Assembly: GCA_041398605.1 (NCBI GenBank) | Contig: JAWKUK010000017.1 | Span: 62,001 to 126,000, forward strand | Direction of reading: 5' to 3' | DNA: 64,000 nucleotides | Source: JAWKUK01 sp041398605 | GTDB taxonomy: Bacteria; Planctomycetota; UBA1135; GCA-002686595 | Shown here: in pieces, positions 20,301 through 28,605 of the stretch | Layout: every line of letters starts with the position of its first letter | How positions within the stretch are numbered: the stretch's first letter is position 1 | Position numbers and translations under genes: made by a program | Notes under the pieces: model-generated | The model's database searches: none | What the model saw: the letters and a program-made list of their open reading frames with translations, nothing else | What the model was told of the DNA's origin: nothing

Positions 20301-21240
20301 CGAGCGCAACCTCGGCTTCGCTGCCGCGTGCAACTTGGGCGCCCGGCACGCGGCAGACGCGGAGGTCCTCGTGTTCCTCAACAACGACATGCGGGTCGAT
20401 GCGCGGTTCCTGGTGGAGCTCACCTCGCCGTTGGTCCGACGTGAGTGCAAGGCGACCGTCGCGAAGCGGCTGTCGTGGGACGGCGCGACGCTCGACGGCG
20501 CGGGCGTCGGCTCGACGTTCGCGGGCATCGCCGTGCAGCCAGGTTATGGCGCGCCGCCTGGCCCCGAGCACGAGGTCCCGCGGAGGACGCTGTTTCCGTG
20601 CGGCGGCGCGATGGCGATCGATGCGGCGACGTTCACGGACGTCGGCGGCTTCGACGAGGAGTACTTCGCCTACTACGAGGACTTGGACCTCGGCTGGCGC
20701 ATGTGGGTGATGGGGCACGCGACGCACTACGTGCCGAGCGCGGTCGCCTACCACCATCACTCGCACACGAGCCGGCGCTTTCCGCCCGCGACGGTGCGCC
20801 TGGTGATGATCCGCAACTCGCTGTTGACCTGCGTCAAGAACTACGACGACGCGAACTTTGCGCGAGTGTTGCCAGTGATCGTGGCGCTCGCGACGCGGCG
20901 CGCGTGGCTCGCCGCGGCGCTGGACGCGCAGCCGCTGCGCATCGAGAGCGCGACGCCCACGCACCTCGCGCCGAGCGGCGCGCGGGCGGAGGACGAAGCG
21001 CCTGTCGCGATCCGCGCCCTCGGCGCCGCAGACTTGGCGGCGCTCGACGACCTGCTCGGGCGGTTCGACCATTGGCTGGAGAAGCGCCGGTCGGTGCAAG
21101 CGCGGAGGGCGCTGCCGGACCAGGAGATCTTCCCGATGTTCTTGGAGCCGCTCGCTTGCGTCGAGGGGGACGCCGCCTACCAGTCACTGCAGCGCGCGCT
21201 GCTGGACCTGTACGGCGTCTCGCAGCTCTTTGAGCGGTGA
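17323..21240 (+). CDS. Multi-domain glycosyltransferase (GT2 + GT-B-like + coiled coil + GT2)
   Basis: ATG 17323 with GAGAG upstream gives 1305 residues; it starts directly with a GT2 fold. Residues 1-270 are GT2 type A (VLIPSWQ, DVLVIDSGSHDGT, FLTQDA). Residues 310-640 look like a GT-B domain (VLAHALELGGELLRRGHRVV, VGHSFGSG, GVFDAPNTRLG), split by a Ser/Thr/Ala linker. Residues 666-753 are 11-residue repeats forming a predicted coiled coil. A beta domain follows (755-920), then a second GT2 (933-1230) with IVVDNGSQDGT, FLNNDMRVDA and FAYYEDLDLGWR. Such proteins build surface polysaccharide or O-glycans. It stands alone, with no export genes beside it. Confidence 0.88.
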   Translation: MRPIRSATVLIPSWQAMEFLERVLDALAAQQTTLQWDVLVIDSGSHDGTLACLARRRQSFPVPLVVQSIPSAAFDHGDTRNLLAARSTGDLLVFLTQDAIPSSPEWLATLARNFDDPAVGAAYCRNVAREDCWPLTLVASQSDPGYSPARAEVRLPAPDVYARLDSDARRLLYNFNDVASAVRRELWERHPFPRTMMGEDVLMARALLEAGFTIVYDAEATVQHSHDYEPPKQHWRGEVDARFNAEWLDRVAVNVAADVPVLAQRLATDDLARLRALGTPEAEVQALAPRALELRRALVEGLFEGSHAPRRYSRTEARSTGRLSVVLFALEAPECVLAHALELGGELLRRGHRVVVLSLRVGAAGAASASAPASTSASATETASTSGPVRADIGGLYGYELASPDEARAAAHLARFLTDGGFDVGHSFGSGRGLATVAEVAWRVGLPLAVGLHDLAVAREATGRLGLAVAAADLCLVPSVALMRALAASPALARCEPRRIVPCFEGAEPPAGRQRGKLVAKRVRIGVFDAPNTRLGVTATLLDAVRRLPEDGFELRRLPPLERHRARDLADVFADLDVLVAVPEEFGAPARAVQLALAHDTPVVVTAGFGLDELIGRGLTDGEVGQGGLSVAPGDAEALRAALQRFLDEPALARRLCDRADGDAPHLESRGDETRHYVESLGDETRHYVESLGDETKHYVESLGDETRRYVESLGDETKHYVESLGEETRHYVESLGEETRHYVETLRDEAAELEFRYRGMACLKRDRVTPSRVVLDFTGAAAASEGPAEPQGGERLLLRPSARATFPLRGLAPGPIEVELTQFQIGAETGVALGGVMRLGDEVLAHIPPSRGDGVADRHLTETVRVWLRPGAEHITVESGEHYLRIERLRVRACALPEGAPSGVTPMSAQLRIAEALRVHPGGAVDEAALPRVAVIIPTFDGLAVLVECLASLTRARYAPGRMRCIVVDNGSQDGTARHLAEHHKDVQVIALERNLGFAAACNLGARHAADAEVLVFLNNDMRVDARFLVELTSPLVRRECKATVAKRLSWDGATLDGAGVGSTFAGIAVQPGYGAPPGPEHEVPRRTLFPCGGAMAIDAATFTDVGGFDEEYFAYYEDLDLGWRMWVMGHATHYVPSAVAYHHHSHTSRRFPPATVRLVMIRNSLLTCVKNYDDANFARVLPVIVALATRRAWLAAALDAQPLRIESATPTHLAPSGARAEDEAPVAIRALGAADLAALDDLLGRFDHWLEKRRSVQARRALPDQEIFPMFLEPLACVEGDAAYQSLQRALLDLYGVSQLFER
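19318..19581 (+). repeat. 33-bp tandem repeats encoding 11-residue (hendecad) units
   Basis: Eight units of 33 bp, the first and last diverged, encode variants of HYVESLGDETR inside the glycosyltransferase. Units start at 19318, 19351, 19384, 19417, 19450, 19483, 19516 and 19549. The inner six are nearly identical at DNA level, so the array is probably young and prone to change in length. An 11-residue period suits a right-handed or straight coiled coil. Confidence 0.92.
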
Positions 21241-21340
21241 GCGCCGAGCCACGCCCTCGTCCTTGACGTGAAGTCGATTGGCTTCGTCGTGGCGTATCGC
21301 TGAAGGGCTCGTTGCGAGCCATGACGCTCGTCACAAGCGC

Positions 21341-21817
21341 CTACGTCTCGGCATGTCCCTCGAACCCGCTCGCCGCCGACTCCTGTCCAGGACGGCCTGA
21401 CACCTCCACCCCATACCGCACGGCTTCGCCGAGCACGTCCATGTGAATGCCGCTGAGCGCTCTGAATTTGATGCAGTAGCCGCTCACGCTCGCCTTCCCC
21501 AACCGTCCTCCGTAGGCGCTGGCCAGGTGCGCCTTGTCCTCGATCCCCAGGATATAGACCGAGGTCCCCGCGGTGTTGGCGCTCATACCGACCTGGTAGA
21601 ACTCCTTCGTGCTGCCGTCCGCATACTTCATGACCTGCAGGCCATAGCCGACGTTTGGGTTGGACACGACCTTGCCGTCGCCGTTCTTGCCATCCAAGAA
21701 CCACAGCCGGCACCCGGGCAGCAGCTCGAGAAAGAACGTATGCAGCGCCTTGAGGTCGCTCCGCTTTGGCTCAGGCTGGCCGTCGATATACGCCTTGATC
21801 TGCCCTTTGACGCTCAT
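21341..21817 (-). CDS. DUF1801 (YdhG-like) family protein
   Basis: The start is set at ATG 21817 (158 residues). The frame is open upstream, but that part is Cys/Arg-rich and unlike the family. It has the DUF1801 pattern: SVKGQIKAYIDGQPEPKRSD at the N-terminus, LQVMKYADGSTKEFYQVGMS strands, and the ending CIKFRALSGIHMDVLGEAVR. These are small cytoplasmic alpha/beta proteins of unknown role, sometimes linked to iron or stress. The gene is monocistronic and convergent with the glycosyltransferase. Confidence 0.75.
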   Translation of the reverse strand: MSVKGQIKAYIDGQPEPKRSDLKALHTFFLELLPGCRLWFLDGKNGDGKVVSNPNVGYGLQVMKYADGSTKEFYQVGMSANTAGTSVYILGIEDKAHLASAYGGRLGKASVSGYCIKFRALSGIHMDVLGEAVRYGVEVSGRPGQESAASGFEGHAET

Positions 21818-22047
21818 CTTCGTATGGTACCGGTCGTCGGCCAGCCGCGCAGGATCGGCTCGCGCGCACCCGCAGGACGCAGCCGAGGCGGTCCACTGGT
21901 TGGGCCCCGCGGCCGAGCAGGGACATCCAAGCGCGCAGTCCCCCCATGTGTCCGCGTAGGTGTCGGCCGCGATGACTCGCATGGTCGACGCGACACCTGC
22001 ACGCGCGGATTGGCGAGCGGCCGCACAGCCGCTACCGCGCTCGCGAG

Positions 22048-23121
22048 CTACATCAAGTAGCGTAGCTTGTCGCAGGCCTGCGCTTCCACCTGCTCGTCGT
22101 CGAAGGCTTCCAACAGCGCGTCGAAGCCGCACATGGTCTTCACGCGGTGCGTGAGCAGCGCGCGGTCGTAAGGGACCTGACCGGACGTCCAATAGGCCGC
22201 GGTGTAGGGGCTAAACGCCGACGAGGGCTCCGCACCGAATTCACCGGCAACGTTGGGCAGGCTGCGCCAAAGCCGAAGGTGCTGGTGGTGCGACGCGATC
22301 CCCGCGGCCGCGAGCTCAGGGTACCCAGACCGCGCCAGGTCGGTGATGGCAGCGGCATGATTGTTGACGTGGATGAGGCCCCCAAAGCCCCGGCGACGGA
22401 CCTCCGGATCCTGCTTGATGATCTCGGCGAGCACAGCCTGCACCATCCCGTGCTCGTCCGTGTACTGCGGCTGGCCATCGTCCGCCTCCGGCAGGGTCGC
22501 GTCTCTACCAGCGACCCAGCCCTTCGCTTTCCCGTAGTAGCCCTTCCCTGCGTCGGCGTCGTCGAAGAGGCTGATGAGCTTGCGAATACCGTCGACGATC
22601 GAGGGAGTCGCGAGGTCCGGACGCGCCTTGAGCGCGCGCATGGCAAGGGCGGCAAAGATGACGTTGTGCCCCGACTCGCGCGGCGCCTTGATGTTCTTTT
22701 CGAGCGCCTCGGCGATGCCGTCGATCAGGCCTTCGTTCGACCTCTCCTTCGGAAAGTCGGCAAACAGCTCCGAGTCTGTGATTCGCGCGCTCTTCGCCAT
22801 CTTGGACCCGAAGAGCGACTCTCCCCCCATGACCCGCTCGAGGTCGGCTTTGATCCCATTGCAGACGTCGGGATCAAGGCCGGGGCGCTGCTTCTCGACG
22901 AAGTAACCGGCCAGCACGGCCGCCCCGAGATGCCCGGCCATTGCGCTCATCTGGTGCGCCCTGGCCAGCGCATTGAGGCCCTTGACGAGGAAGGACTCGT
23001 CCAGCGCAAGGCCGCGGCCTGCTCCGGAATCCGCGGCGTAGGCGATGTCCGCGAGCACGCGCGGGAGGGCGATCCCACCGACAACGCCCGCGAGGAGCTT
23101 CAGGAACTCCTTGCGCTTCAT
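22048..23121 (-). CDS. Exported protein of unknown function with lipid-like/twin-Arg-type leader
   Basis: ATG 23121 gives 357 residues starting MKRKEFLKLLAGVVGGIALP, an export leader that resembles twin-arginine leaders, although it has KRK rather than RR. The rest is helical. HVNNHAAAITDLAR and IASHHQHLRLWRSLP are His-rich and could bind metal or a cofactor. I do not recognise the family. Upstream, 23122-23412 carries short C-rich repeats (CGCGCCCCTGCATCC twice). The gene is separate from the next operon by 290 bp. Confidence 0.65.
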   Translation of the reverse strand: MKRKEFLKLLAGVVGGIALPRVLADIAYAADSGAGRGLALDESFLVKGLNALARAHQMSAMAGHLGAAVLAGYFVEKQRPGLDPDVCNGIKADLERVMGGESLFGSKMAKSARITDSELFADFPKERSNEGLIDGIAEALEKNIKAPRESGHNVIFAALAMRALKARPDLATPSIVDGIRKLISLFDDADAGKGYYGKAKGWVAGRDATLPEADDGQPQYTDEHGMVQAVLAEIIKQDPEVRRRGFGGLIHVNNHAAAITDLARSGYPELAAAGIASHHQHLRLWRSLPNVAGEFGAEPSSAFSPYTAAYWTSGQVPYDRALLTHRVKTMCGFDALLEAFDDEQVEAQACDKLRYLM

Positions 23122-23412
23122 CGCAGGTCGGTCTCTCGTCTGAGGTTGGTGGTCATCCGGGTGAGCTACCCCGGGTCCGAGCATACGGTACCCGCGCCCC
23201 GAATCGCCTTCCCCCTGGGACCCGAGCATGCGAGCCCCCGTGCCATGTGTGTTCGCGCGCCTCCCCGACCCTCCGCGCCCCTCCCCCCCGCGCCCCTGCA
23301 TCCCGCGCCCCTGCATCCCGTGACCGAGGCGGGGCTCGCGTCTGCTGCGAACCGACTTACGGCCGCGCACAAAAAGGTCCACGTCGCGTGCCGCCTGGGT
23401 GGGCTCGCTCTT

Positions 23413-24615
23413 TCAGTACAGCGTCGCGTAGTCGCCGTAGCGCGCGAACGCGAGCACCTCTTCGACGCGCTCGCGGTCCCGTTCATCCTCGACCGCGAGG
23501 TCCTCATTGACGAAGTGCAGCGCCACGCCATTGCGGCGCGCGTCGTCAAAGATCTGCGTGCGGAACGAGCGCGCTTCCGGCAGCGCGAACACGCTGTACA
23601 TCACCACGTTGCTGCGAAGCTCGCCAACGATGTGCTGCAGCGTCGGCAAGTGCGACATGGTCTCCAGCTCGAAGAGCTCGAAGTGATACTCGAGCTGGTA
23701 GCGCGTGCAATACTCGAGCAGCATGTAACGCTGCAAATGCACCGGCGCGCCCGACGTGCTCGGCGTGTTGTTGTGTAGATAGAGGATGTTGGCGCGGCCC
23801 GAATTCGCGCCGCCGAGCGCGCTCCGCGGCTTCGTCGTCGCGGCGCCCGGCGCCGGCGCGACGCGGCCGGGCTGGTCGATCAGCTCGAAGTAGCCACCTG
23901 CGATCTTGCGCGCAAGCTGGTCGCCGAAGCGCGCCTCAGCGACGCGGAAGTCCATGCTGACACGGGTACGGCCGGTCACGTTGACGAAGTTGCCGTGGAT
24001 GTTCTCTTGTGTGAAGAACACGGCGCGACCAGGACCCGCGGACAAGGGGTAGCTCTCGCGGCCAAAGCGCTCCGTCATCTCGTTGACAGACCAACGTTCG
24101 GCGGCCGCTTGCCGCACGAGCTCGCGTGAACGCTCGATGCCGATGATCTGCATGGATGCGCTCGCGTCCTCGGGCCGCGTGACGTCCGTCAGCGGCATCC
24201 AAAGGCTCCGGGAGGCCGGGCCGTGCCCGTACAAGAGGCCCGTATGAAACGGGAACACGCCGTGCGGGCGCGACGGCGCGAAGATCCGCACGTTGACGTA
24301 GCGCTGCACTGCGACGGGCGCGACGAGCGCGCCCTCTGGCACGACGACCGCCAGGACGAACTCATGGATCAAGCGCTGGAAGTCGGCGCGGTGCGTGGCC
24401 GCACAGAGCTCTTTCGAGAGCCGGTAGAGCTCATGCTCCGAGACGGACTCGTGCAGCCGATCCAATCGATCCACACGATGGCCAAGGGCATTGACCTCCT
24501 GGAGCATCCAATCAGCGAAGCCATGCCGGTCCGCATCGTAGGGGACGACACGCCCGTCCCAATGGGAACGCAGACTGGCCTCGAGCTGCCCGAGTCGATC
24601 GCCTTCAACCGTCAT
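23413..24615 (-). CDS. 2OG-Fe(II) oxygenase-like domain fused to LIC12192-type 'sporadic carbohydrate cluster' domain
   Basis: The product is 400 residues. Residues 1-240 resemble the 'sporadic carbohydrate cluster' 2OG-Fe(II) oxygenases (FPFHTGLLYGHGPASRSLWM, FFTQENIHGNFVNVTGRTRV, with His ligands and an Arg after the last His). Residues 275-400 resemble the LIC12192/TIGR04323 family (SGAPVHLQRYMLLEYCTRYQ, LHFVNEDLAVEDE). These two proteins are normally separate neighbours; here they form one chain joined by a Pro/Ala linker (250-270). It starts 11 bases inside the end of the PhyH gene (24605-24615), so the two are co-translated. The role, modification of a sugar or lipid in a surface-carbohydrate pathway, is inferred. 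Confidence 0.65.
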   Translation of the reverse strand: MTVEGDRLGQLEASLRSHWDGRVVPYDADRHGFADWMLQEVNALGHRVDRLDRLHESVSEHELYRLSKELCAATHRADFQRLIHEFVLAVVVPEGALVAPVAVQRYVNVRIFAPSRPHGVFPFHTGLLYGHGPASRSLWMPLTDVTRPEDASASMQIIGIERSRELVRQAAAERWSVNEMTERFGRESYPLSAGPGRAVFFTQENIHGNFVNVTGRTRVSMDFRVAEARFGDQLARKIAGGYFELIDQPGRVAPAPGAATTKPRSALGGANSGRANILYLHNNTPSTSGAPVHLQRYMLLEYCTRYQLEYHFELFELETMSHLPTLQHIVGELRSNVVMYSVFALPEARSFRTQIFDDARRNGVALHFVNEDLAVEDERDRERVEEVLAFARYGDYATLY

Positions 24616-25453
24616 AGAAGCGCTCGGGATGGAGCCCGATCAAGAGCCGCCCACGCTCGGTCGCCGCCCGCTCGCGGGCTTCGTGGGTCGTATGGTTCAC
24701 GACCGAGGTCGGCCTCACACGCTGCGCCAAGTCCCGGCGCGCGTAGTTGAGTTGCAAGAAGTAACGCCCCGTCCCGCCTGCCTGCGGAGGCATACGGCGG
24801 TGCCAGACGTCCGACACGAAGAAGGACACGTCTCCAGCGCGTGCGAGGATCGGGAGCGGGCCGCGGCCGGCGTATTCGAGCGTGAGGTCGAACTCGCGCG
24901 CCTTCGGCGGCGCGAGCCCGGACATGTGGCTGCCCGGGATGACCGCGGTCGGACCGTCGAGCTCCGTGCAGTCCTCAAGGAAGACGTGGACCGCGATCGC
25001 AAAGACCGGATACGGGATCTCGCTCGGCCAAGGGACGCCCGGTTTGCGAGGGATGTGCGGGCCGCCGTCGGTGTGCCATTCTTGGCCCCGCGGCGCGTGC
25101 GCCGGATCAGCCGGGTTGCGCCACGCAGTGCACGCGATCAAGTGACACTCGTCACTGATCAGCGGCTCGATCACGTCGAGGATCGCGCGATCGCCCGCGA
25201 TCGCTTGGCTCGCGGCGCTCCGATTGAACATTTCATAGCGGAACATCGACGCCCGCGACAGCGTCTCGCTGCCGGCGCGGACGTCAGGCGGGTAACGATC
25301 GAAGACGTCGTCGATGTCGTCCCGTAGCGACTGGATCACGGACGAGTCGAACGCACCCGGGAGAAGGACGAAGCCCTCACGTTCGAGCGTCGTCGTCGCC
25401 GCAGGCGCAGGCCCCTCGTAAATCGTGTAGCGAGAATCGACGCGGTGGAGCAT
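24605..25453 (-). CDS. Phytanoyl-CoA dioxygenase (PhyH) family protein
   Basis: The product is 282 residues. Fe(II) ligands are visible as the HxD of EWHTDGGPH and the distal His in SDVWHRRMPP, followed by GRYFLQLNYARR, whose Arg would hold the 2-oxoglutarate carboxylate. PhyH enzymes hydroxylate small molecules or lipid chains using 2-oxoglutarate and O2. The gene overlaps the fused oxygenase gene downstream by 11 bases, so two Fe/2OG enzymes are made together and may act in sequence on one substrate. ATG 25453 is the first start. Confidence 0.82.
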   Translation of the reverse strand: MLHRVDSRYTIYEGPAPAATTTLEREGFVLLPGAFDSSVIQSLRDDIDDVFDRYPPDVRAGSETLSRASMFRYEMFNRSAASQAIAGDRAILDVIEPLISDECHLIACTAWRNPADPAHAPRGQEWHTDGGPHIPRKPGVPWPSEIPYPVFAIAVHVFLEDCTELDGPTAVIPGSHMSGLAPPKAREFDLTLEYAGRGPLPILARAGDVSFFVSDVWHRRMPPQAGGTGRYFLQLNYARRDLAQRVRPTSVVNHTTHEARERAATERGRLLIGLHPERFYDG

Positions 25454-25587
25454 CCACCAGATTCTCGATCACCGGCAACCCGACGTCAACTTCGGGCCGC
25501 GGGACCGCCCACAATGGCGCACTTGGCTGCCGCCGCGGGCCCTACACCCAAAGCGCCCGCCCGCGCGCGATGCCCCCTCGCAGGGAA

Positions 25588-25626
25588 CAGCCCTCGAACC
25601 GCGCCGGGTGCACGGTTCGAGGGCTG
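25588..25626. terminator. 14-bp perfect hairpin between phyH and csbD
   Basis: CAGCCCTCGAACCG (25588-25601) pairs perfectly with CGGTTCGAGGGCTG (25613-25626) over an 11-nt loop. It sits downstream of csbD on the minus strand and upstream of the PhyH gene. No T-run follows, so it may act as a factor-dependent or processed terminator. Confidence 0.4.
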
Positions 25627-25719
25627 TGGCTCAGGCCGAGCGCGCATCGGGAGGCTAGCGGGTTGGCCGGCCTCGACGGCGCTGGACCACGGGGCCCAGC
25701 GGTCCGATGCCGCCGTGGC

Positions 25720-25917
25720 TCATTGCTTGCGGTCGTCGTGCGCCTTGGAGAGCTTCTCTTTGGCGTCGCCGAGCGCCTCGCGCGCCTTGCCGCCGAGCTG
25801 CTGGGCCTTGCCCTTGAACTCTTGCGACTTGTTGTCGGTCGCCTTGCCGAGGGCCTCGTTGGTGACGCCCTTGGCCTGGGTCAGCTTGCCCTTCAGTTGA
25901 TCTTCTTTACCGCTCAT
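25720..25917 (-). CDS. CsbD-like general stress protein
   Basis: A 65-residue, highly charged helical protein: SGKEDQLKGKLTQAKGVTNE, then ALGKATDNKSQEFKGKAQQL and a repeat of the same GKA pattern, characteristic of the CsbD family. ATG 25917 has GAGGAGA seven bases upstream. Homologues are small, soluble and induced by stress; the molecular role is not known. It is divergent from the alcohol dehydrogenase gene. Confidence 0.9.
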   Translation of the reverse strand: MSGKEDQLKGKLTQAKGVTNEALGKATDNKSQEFKGKAQQLGGKAREALGDAKEKLSKAHDDRKQ

Positions 25918-26226
25918 GATGAGTCTCCTCGTGTGGGGTGTGGTGGATTGGGGTGAATGCGACGCGGACGAATGTAGGCGCTGCGCATGGACAGGTCCGT
26001 GCATCGGGATGAATCGCAACTCACGCGAATCCAAACGCCTGGCGCGTCGACGCTCGGGGACGACGACGGCGATGTCACAGCCGCTGTAGTGGACGCGCAC
26101 CCGCGGTCTCGACTAGCCTGGCGCACGGTCGGGCGAGAGCGCCGCGACCGCTGGAATGCGCCGATCAGCGTGCCTCCGATCTCTCTACGAGTCGTCCCCC
26201 GCGGCGCACCGAACCATCTCTCACCC
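25918..26226. other. Divergent intergenic region csbD / alcohol dehydrogenase
   Basis: 309 bp without a gene and somewhat less GC-rich than its flanks. It must contain promoters for both genes, but I see no consensus I would defend. Confidence 0.5.
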
Positions 26227-27288
26227 ATGCAATCGACCAAGGCCTACGCTGCACACAGCGCAACGACCCCGCTCGTCTCCTCCACGATCCCGCGCCGCGA
26301 GCCCACGGCCAGCGACGTCGAGATCGAGATCCTCTTCTGTGGCGTCTGTCACTCCGACCTGCACACGGTCCGCGACGAGTGGAGCAGCGTGATGCCCACC
26401 GTGTACCCCGTTGTCCCGGGTCACGAGATCATCGGGCGCGTCACCCGCGTCGGCGCGGCGGTCCAAGGGCACAAGGTGGGCGACGTCGTCGGCGTCGGCT
26501 GCCTCGTGGGCTCGGACGGCACCTGCCCCCAGTGCAAGGCCGACCTCGAGAACCTCTGCGCGGGGGCGACGTTCACCTACAACGCGCCCGACGCGCACGG
26601 CACCGCGCCCGTGACCTACGGCGGCTACTCGGCCAGCATCGTCGCCGATGAGCGCTTCGTCCTGCGCGTGCCTGAGGGGCTCGACCTGGCCGGGGCCGCG
26701 CCGCTGCTCTGCGCAGGGATCACGACGTATTCCCCGCTGCGCCGCGGAGGCGTCGGGCCGGGCAAGAAGGTCGGCATCGTCGGGCTCGGCGGCCTCGGGC
26801 ACATGGGCGTGAAGTTCGCGCACGCGTTCGGCGCGCACACCGTCGTCTTCACGACGTCGCCCAGCAAAGCGGCCGACGCGCTGCGCCTCGGCGCGAACGA
26901 GGTCGTCAACTCGCGCGACGCGGACGCGATGCTCGCCCAGGCGGGCACGTTCGACTTCATCCTCGACACCGTCTCCGCCGACCACGACATCAACGCGTAC
27001 CTGAACTTGCTGCGTCACGACGGCGAGCTATGCCTCGTCGGCGCGCCCGAGAAGCCCTTCGAGGTGTCAGCGTTCAGCCTGATCTTCGGGCGCCGTCGCC
27101 TCTCTGGCTCGCTGATCGGCGGTCTCGCCGAGACCCAGGAGATGCTCGATTTCTGCGGAGCCCACGGGATCACCTCGGACGTCGAGGTCATCCCGATCCA
27201 GCGCATCAACGAGGCCTACGAGCGGCTCGGGCGATCGGACGTCAAGTACCGCTTCTGCATCGATATGGCGTCGCTGCAAGGCGAGTGA
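26227..27288 (+). CDS. Zinc-dependent NAD(P) alcohol/aldehyde dehydrogenase (YahK/CAD type)
   Basis: ATG 26227 gives 353 residues, the normal length; longer starts add unrelated sequence. Catalytic zinc ligands are in CGVCHSD and the GHE pair (PGHEIIG). The nucleotide site is GLGGLGHMGVKFA. Relatives in the cinnamyl-alcohol-dehydrogenase/YahK group reduce a broad range of aldehydes with NADPH. The structural-zinc loop reads GSDGTCPQC...LC where the family usually has a Cys in place of the Asp, leaving three Cys plus Asp; this may weaken or alter that zinc site. Monocistronic. Confidence 0.9.
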   Translation: MQSTKAYAAHSATTPLVSSTIPRREPTASDVEIEILFCGVCHSDLHTVRDEWSSVMPTVYPVVPGHEIIGRVTRVGAAVQGHKVGDVVGVGCLVGSDGTCPQCKADLENLCAGATFTYNAPDAHGTAPVTYGGYSASIVADERFVLRVPEGLDLAGAAPLLCAGITTYSPLRRGGVGPGKKVGIVGLGGLGHMGVKFAHAFGAHTVVFTTSPSKAADALRLGANEVVNSRDADAMLAQAGTFDFILDTVSADHDINAYLNLLRHDGELCLVGAPEKPFEVSAFSLIFGRRRLSGSLIGGLAETQEMLDFCGAHGITSDVEVIPIQRINEAYERLGRSDVKYRFCIDMASLQGE

Positions 27289-27339
27289 AGCCGCGGCGCC
27301 TCTCCCGCGCTCCCCCACGAAGCTACGCGCCCGAACACC

Positions 27340-28545
27340 ATGCAACGCCCTGCGCTCCTCGCCACGCTCCCCCCGCTCCTCGCGTCGCTCCTGGCGAGCG
27401 CGCTCTCGTTCGGGCCGCTGAGGGCGCCCTCATCGAGCGCCGAGGGGAGCCAAGCGGCGGCGAGCGCGCCGGGCTACCGCGCGGTGGCAGTGCGCGGGTT
27501 CGACGTGCGCCTCCAGGACGTGCTGGACGACCAGTTGCCGGAGCTCCGGGATCGCGTGCTCGAGGTCCTGGACCGCAAGCTCGGTGACATCGCGGCGGTG
27601 ATTCCCGGTCCGGCGCTCGAGCGCCTTCGCGCGGTCACCCTCTGGGTCAGCGAAGGCGCAGGGCCCGCGCCCTGCGCCAACTACCACCCGAGCGAGGCGT
27701 GGCTGCGCGCGAACGGCTTTGAGCCGCGCAAGGCCAAGGGGGTCGAGCTCTGCAACGCGTCCGTGTTCGTCGACTGGGTCCACTCGCAGCCGTCCATGAT
27801 CCTGCACGAGCTCGCGCACGCGTATCACGACCAGGTCCTCTCCTACGGCAACAAGGAGCTCCTGCGCGCGCACCTCGTCGCCGATGCCTCCGGACGCTTC
27901 AACGCCGTGCGCCGGATGCTCGGCAACGTCGAGCGCCACTACGCCTTGAACAACGCCCAGGAGTGGTTCGCCGAGGCGACCGAGGCGCTCTTCGGGACCA
28001 ACGACTACTTCCCGTTCGTGCGGGGCGAGCTCGTCCATGCCGACCCCGAGGGCGCGCGGCTCGTCGCGCGCCTCTGGGGCGCGGAGGAGCCGCGCGGCTT
28101 GCGTGACGCCGAGAGCGCGCCCGAACGCGCGCGCTCCGCCGTGGTCGCCCTGCACGCATTCTTCAACGACTGGTGCGTGGGCCGCGTGCCGAACACCGAT
28201 CCGACCTACGCTCGCTTCACGGACGCGCTCGCGCCCGACTTCCAGCTCGTCGCGCCGACGGGCGAGGAGCTCGACCGGGCGACGATCATCGCGCAGCTAC
28301 GCACCGTCCACGGCTCCGGCGCCATCGAGATTGCCTTGGACGAGGTCGCGTCGCGCTACGTCGCGGACGGGCTCTGGCTCGTCTCCTATCACGAATGGCA
28401 GCGCAAACCCGACGCGCCGTGGCGCGGCCGAACGAGCGCTGCGTTGTTGCGCGAGGACCCCTCCGCCGCCGGCGGGTTCCGCTGGTTGCACGTCCACGAG
28501 ACCTGGCTGCCGGAGGCCGCGCAGACAGGGCCGCGCGCTCGCTGA
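27340..28545 (+). CDS. Secreted zinc metallopeptidase-like protein with NTF2-like tail
   Basis: The product is 401 residues with a signal peptide (1-about 28). HELAHAYHD near residue 155 is an HExxH zinc motif, and NAQEWFAEATEALFG about 55 residues later supplies a Glu that could be the third ligand, as in gluzincins. Residues 270-395 resemble a DUF4440/SnoaL-like (NTF2) fold: LHAFFNDWC, LAPDFQLVAPTGEELDRATI. Peptidase activity is inferred. It follows the dehydrogenase gene by 51 bases and may share its transcript, and it converges on pheT. Confidence 0.75.
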   Translation: MQRPALLATLPPLLASLLASALSFGPLRAPSSSAEGSQAAASAPGYRAVAVRGFDVRLQDVLDDQLPELRDRVLEVLDRKLGDIAAVIPGPALERLRAVTLWVSEGAGPAPCANYHPSEAWLRANGFEPRKAKGVELCNASVFVDWVHSQPSMILHELAHAYHDQVLSYGNKELLRAHLVADASGRFNAVRRMLGNVERHYALNNAQEWFAEATEALFGTNDYFPFVRGELVHADPEGARLVARLWGAEEPRGLRDAESAPERARSAVVALHAFFNDWCVGRVPNTDPTYARFTDALAPDFQLVAPTGEELDRATIIAQLRTVHGSGAIEIALDEVASRYVADGLWLVSYHEWQRKPDAPWRGRTSAALLREDPSAAGGFRWLHVHETWLPEAAQTGPRAR

Positions 28546-28605
28546 GCGAACGCTGGCCCGCCGACTTGGCGACCTGGCGACCACCACGAACCGGGCCTCG
28601 CGGAC

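Noticed and set aside
18478..21099. 873-codon minus-strand open frame opposite the glycosyltransferase
   Set aside because: Composition is the mirror of the sense gene (Arg/Asp/Val/Leu runs) with no motif; such frames are expected at this GC level.
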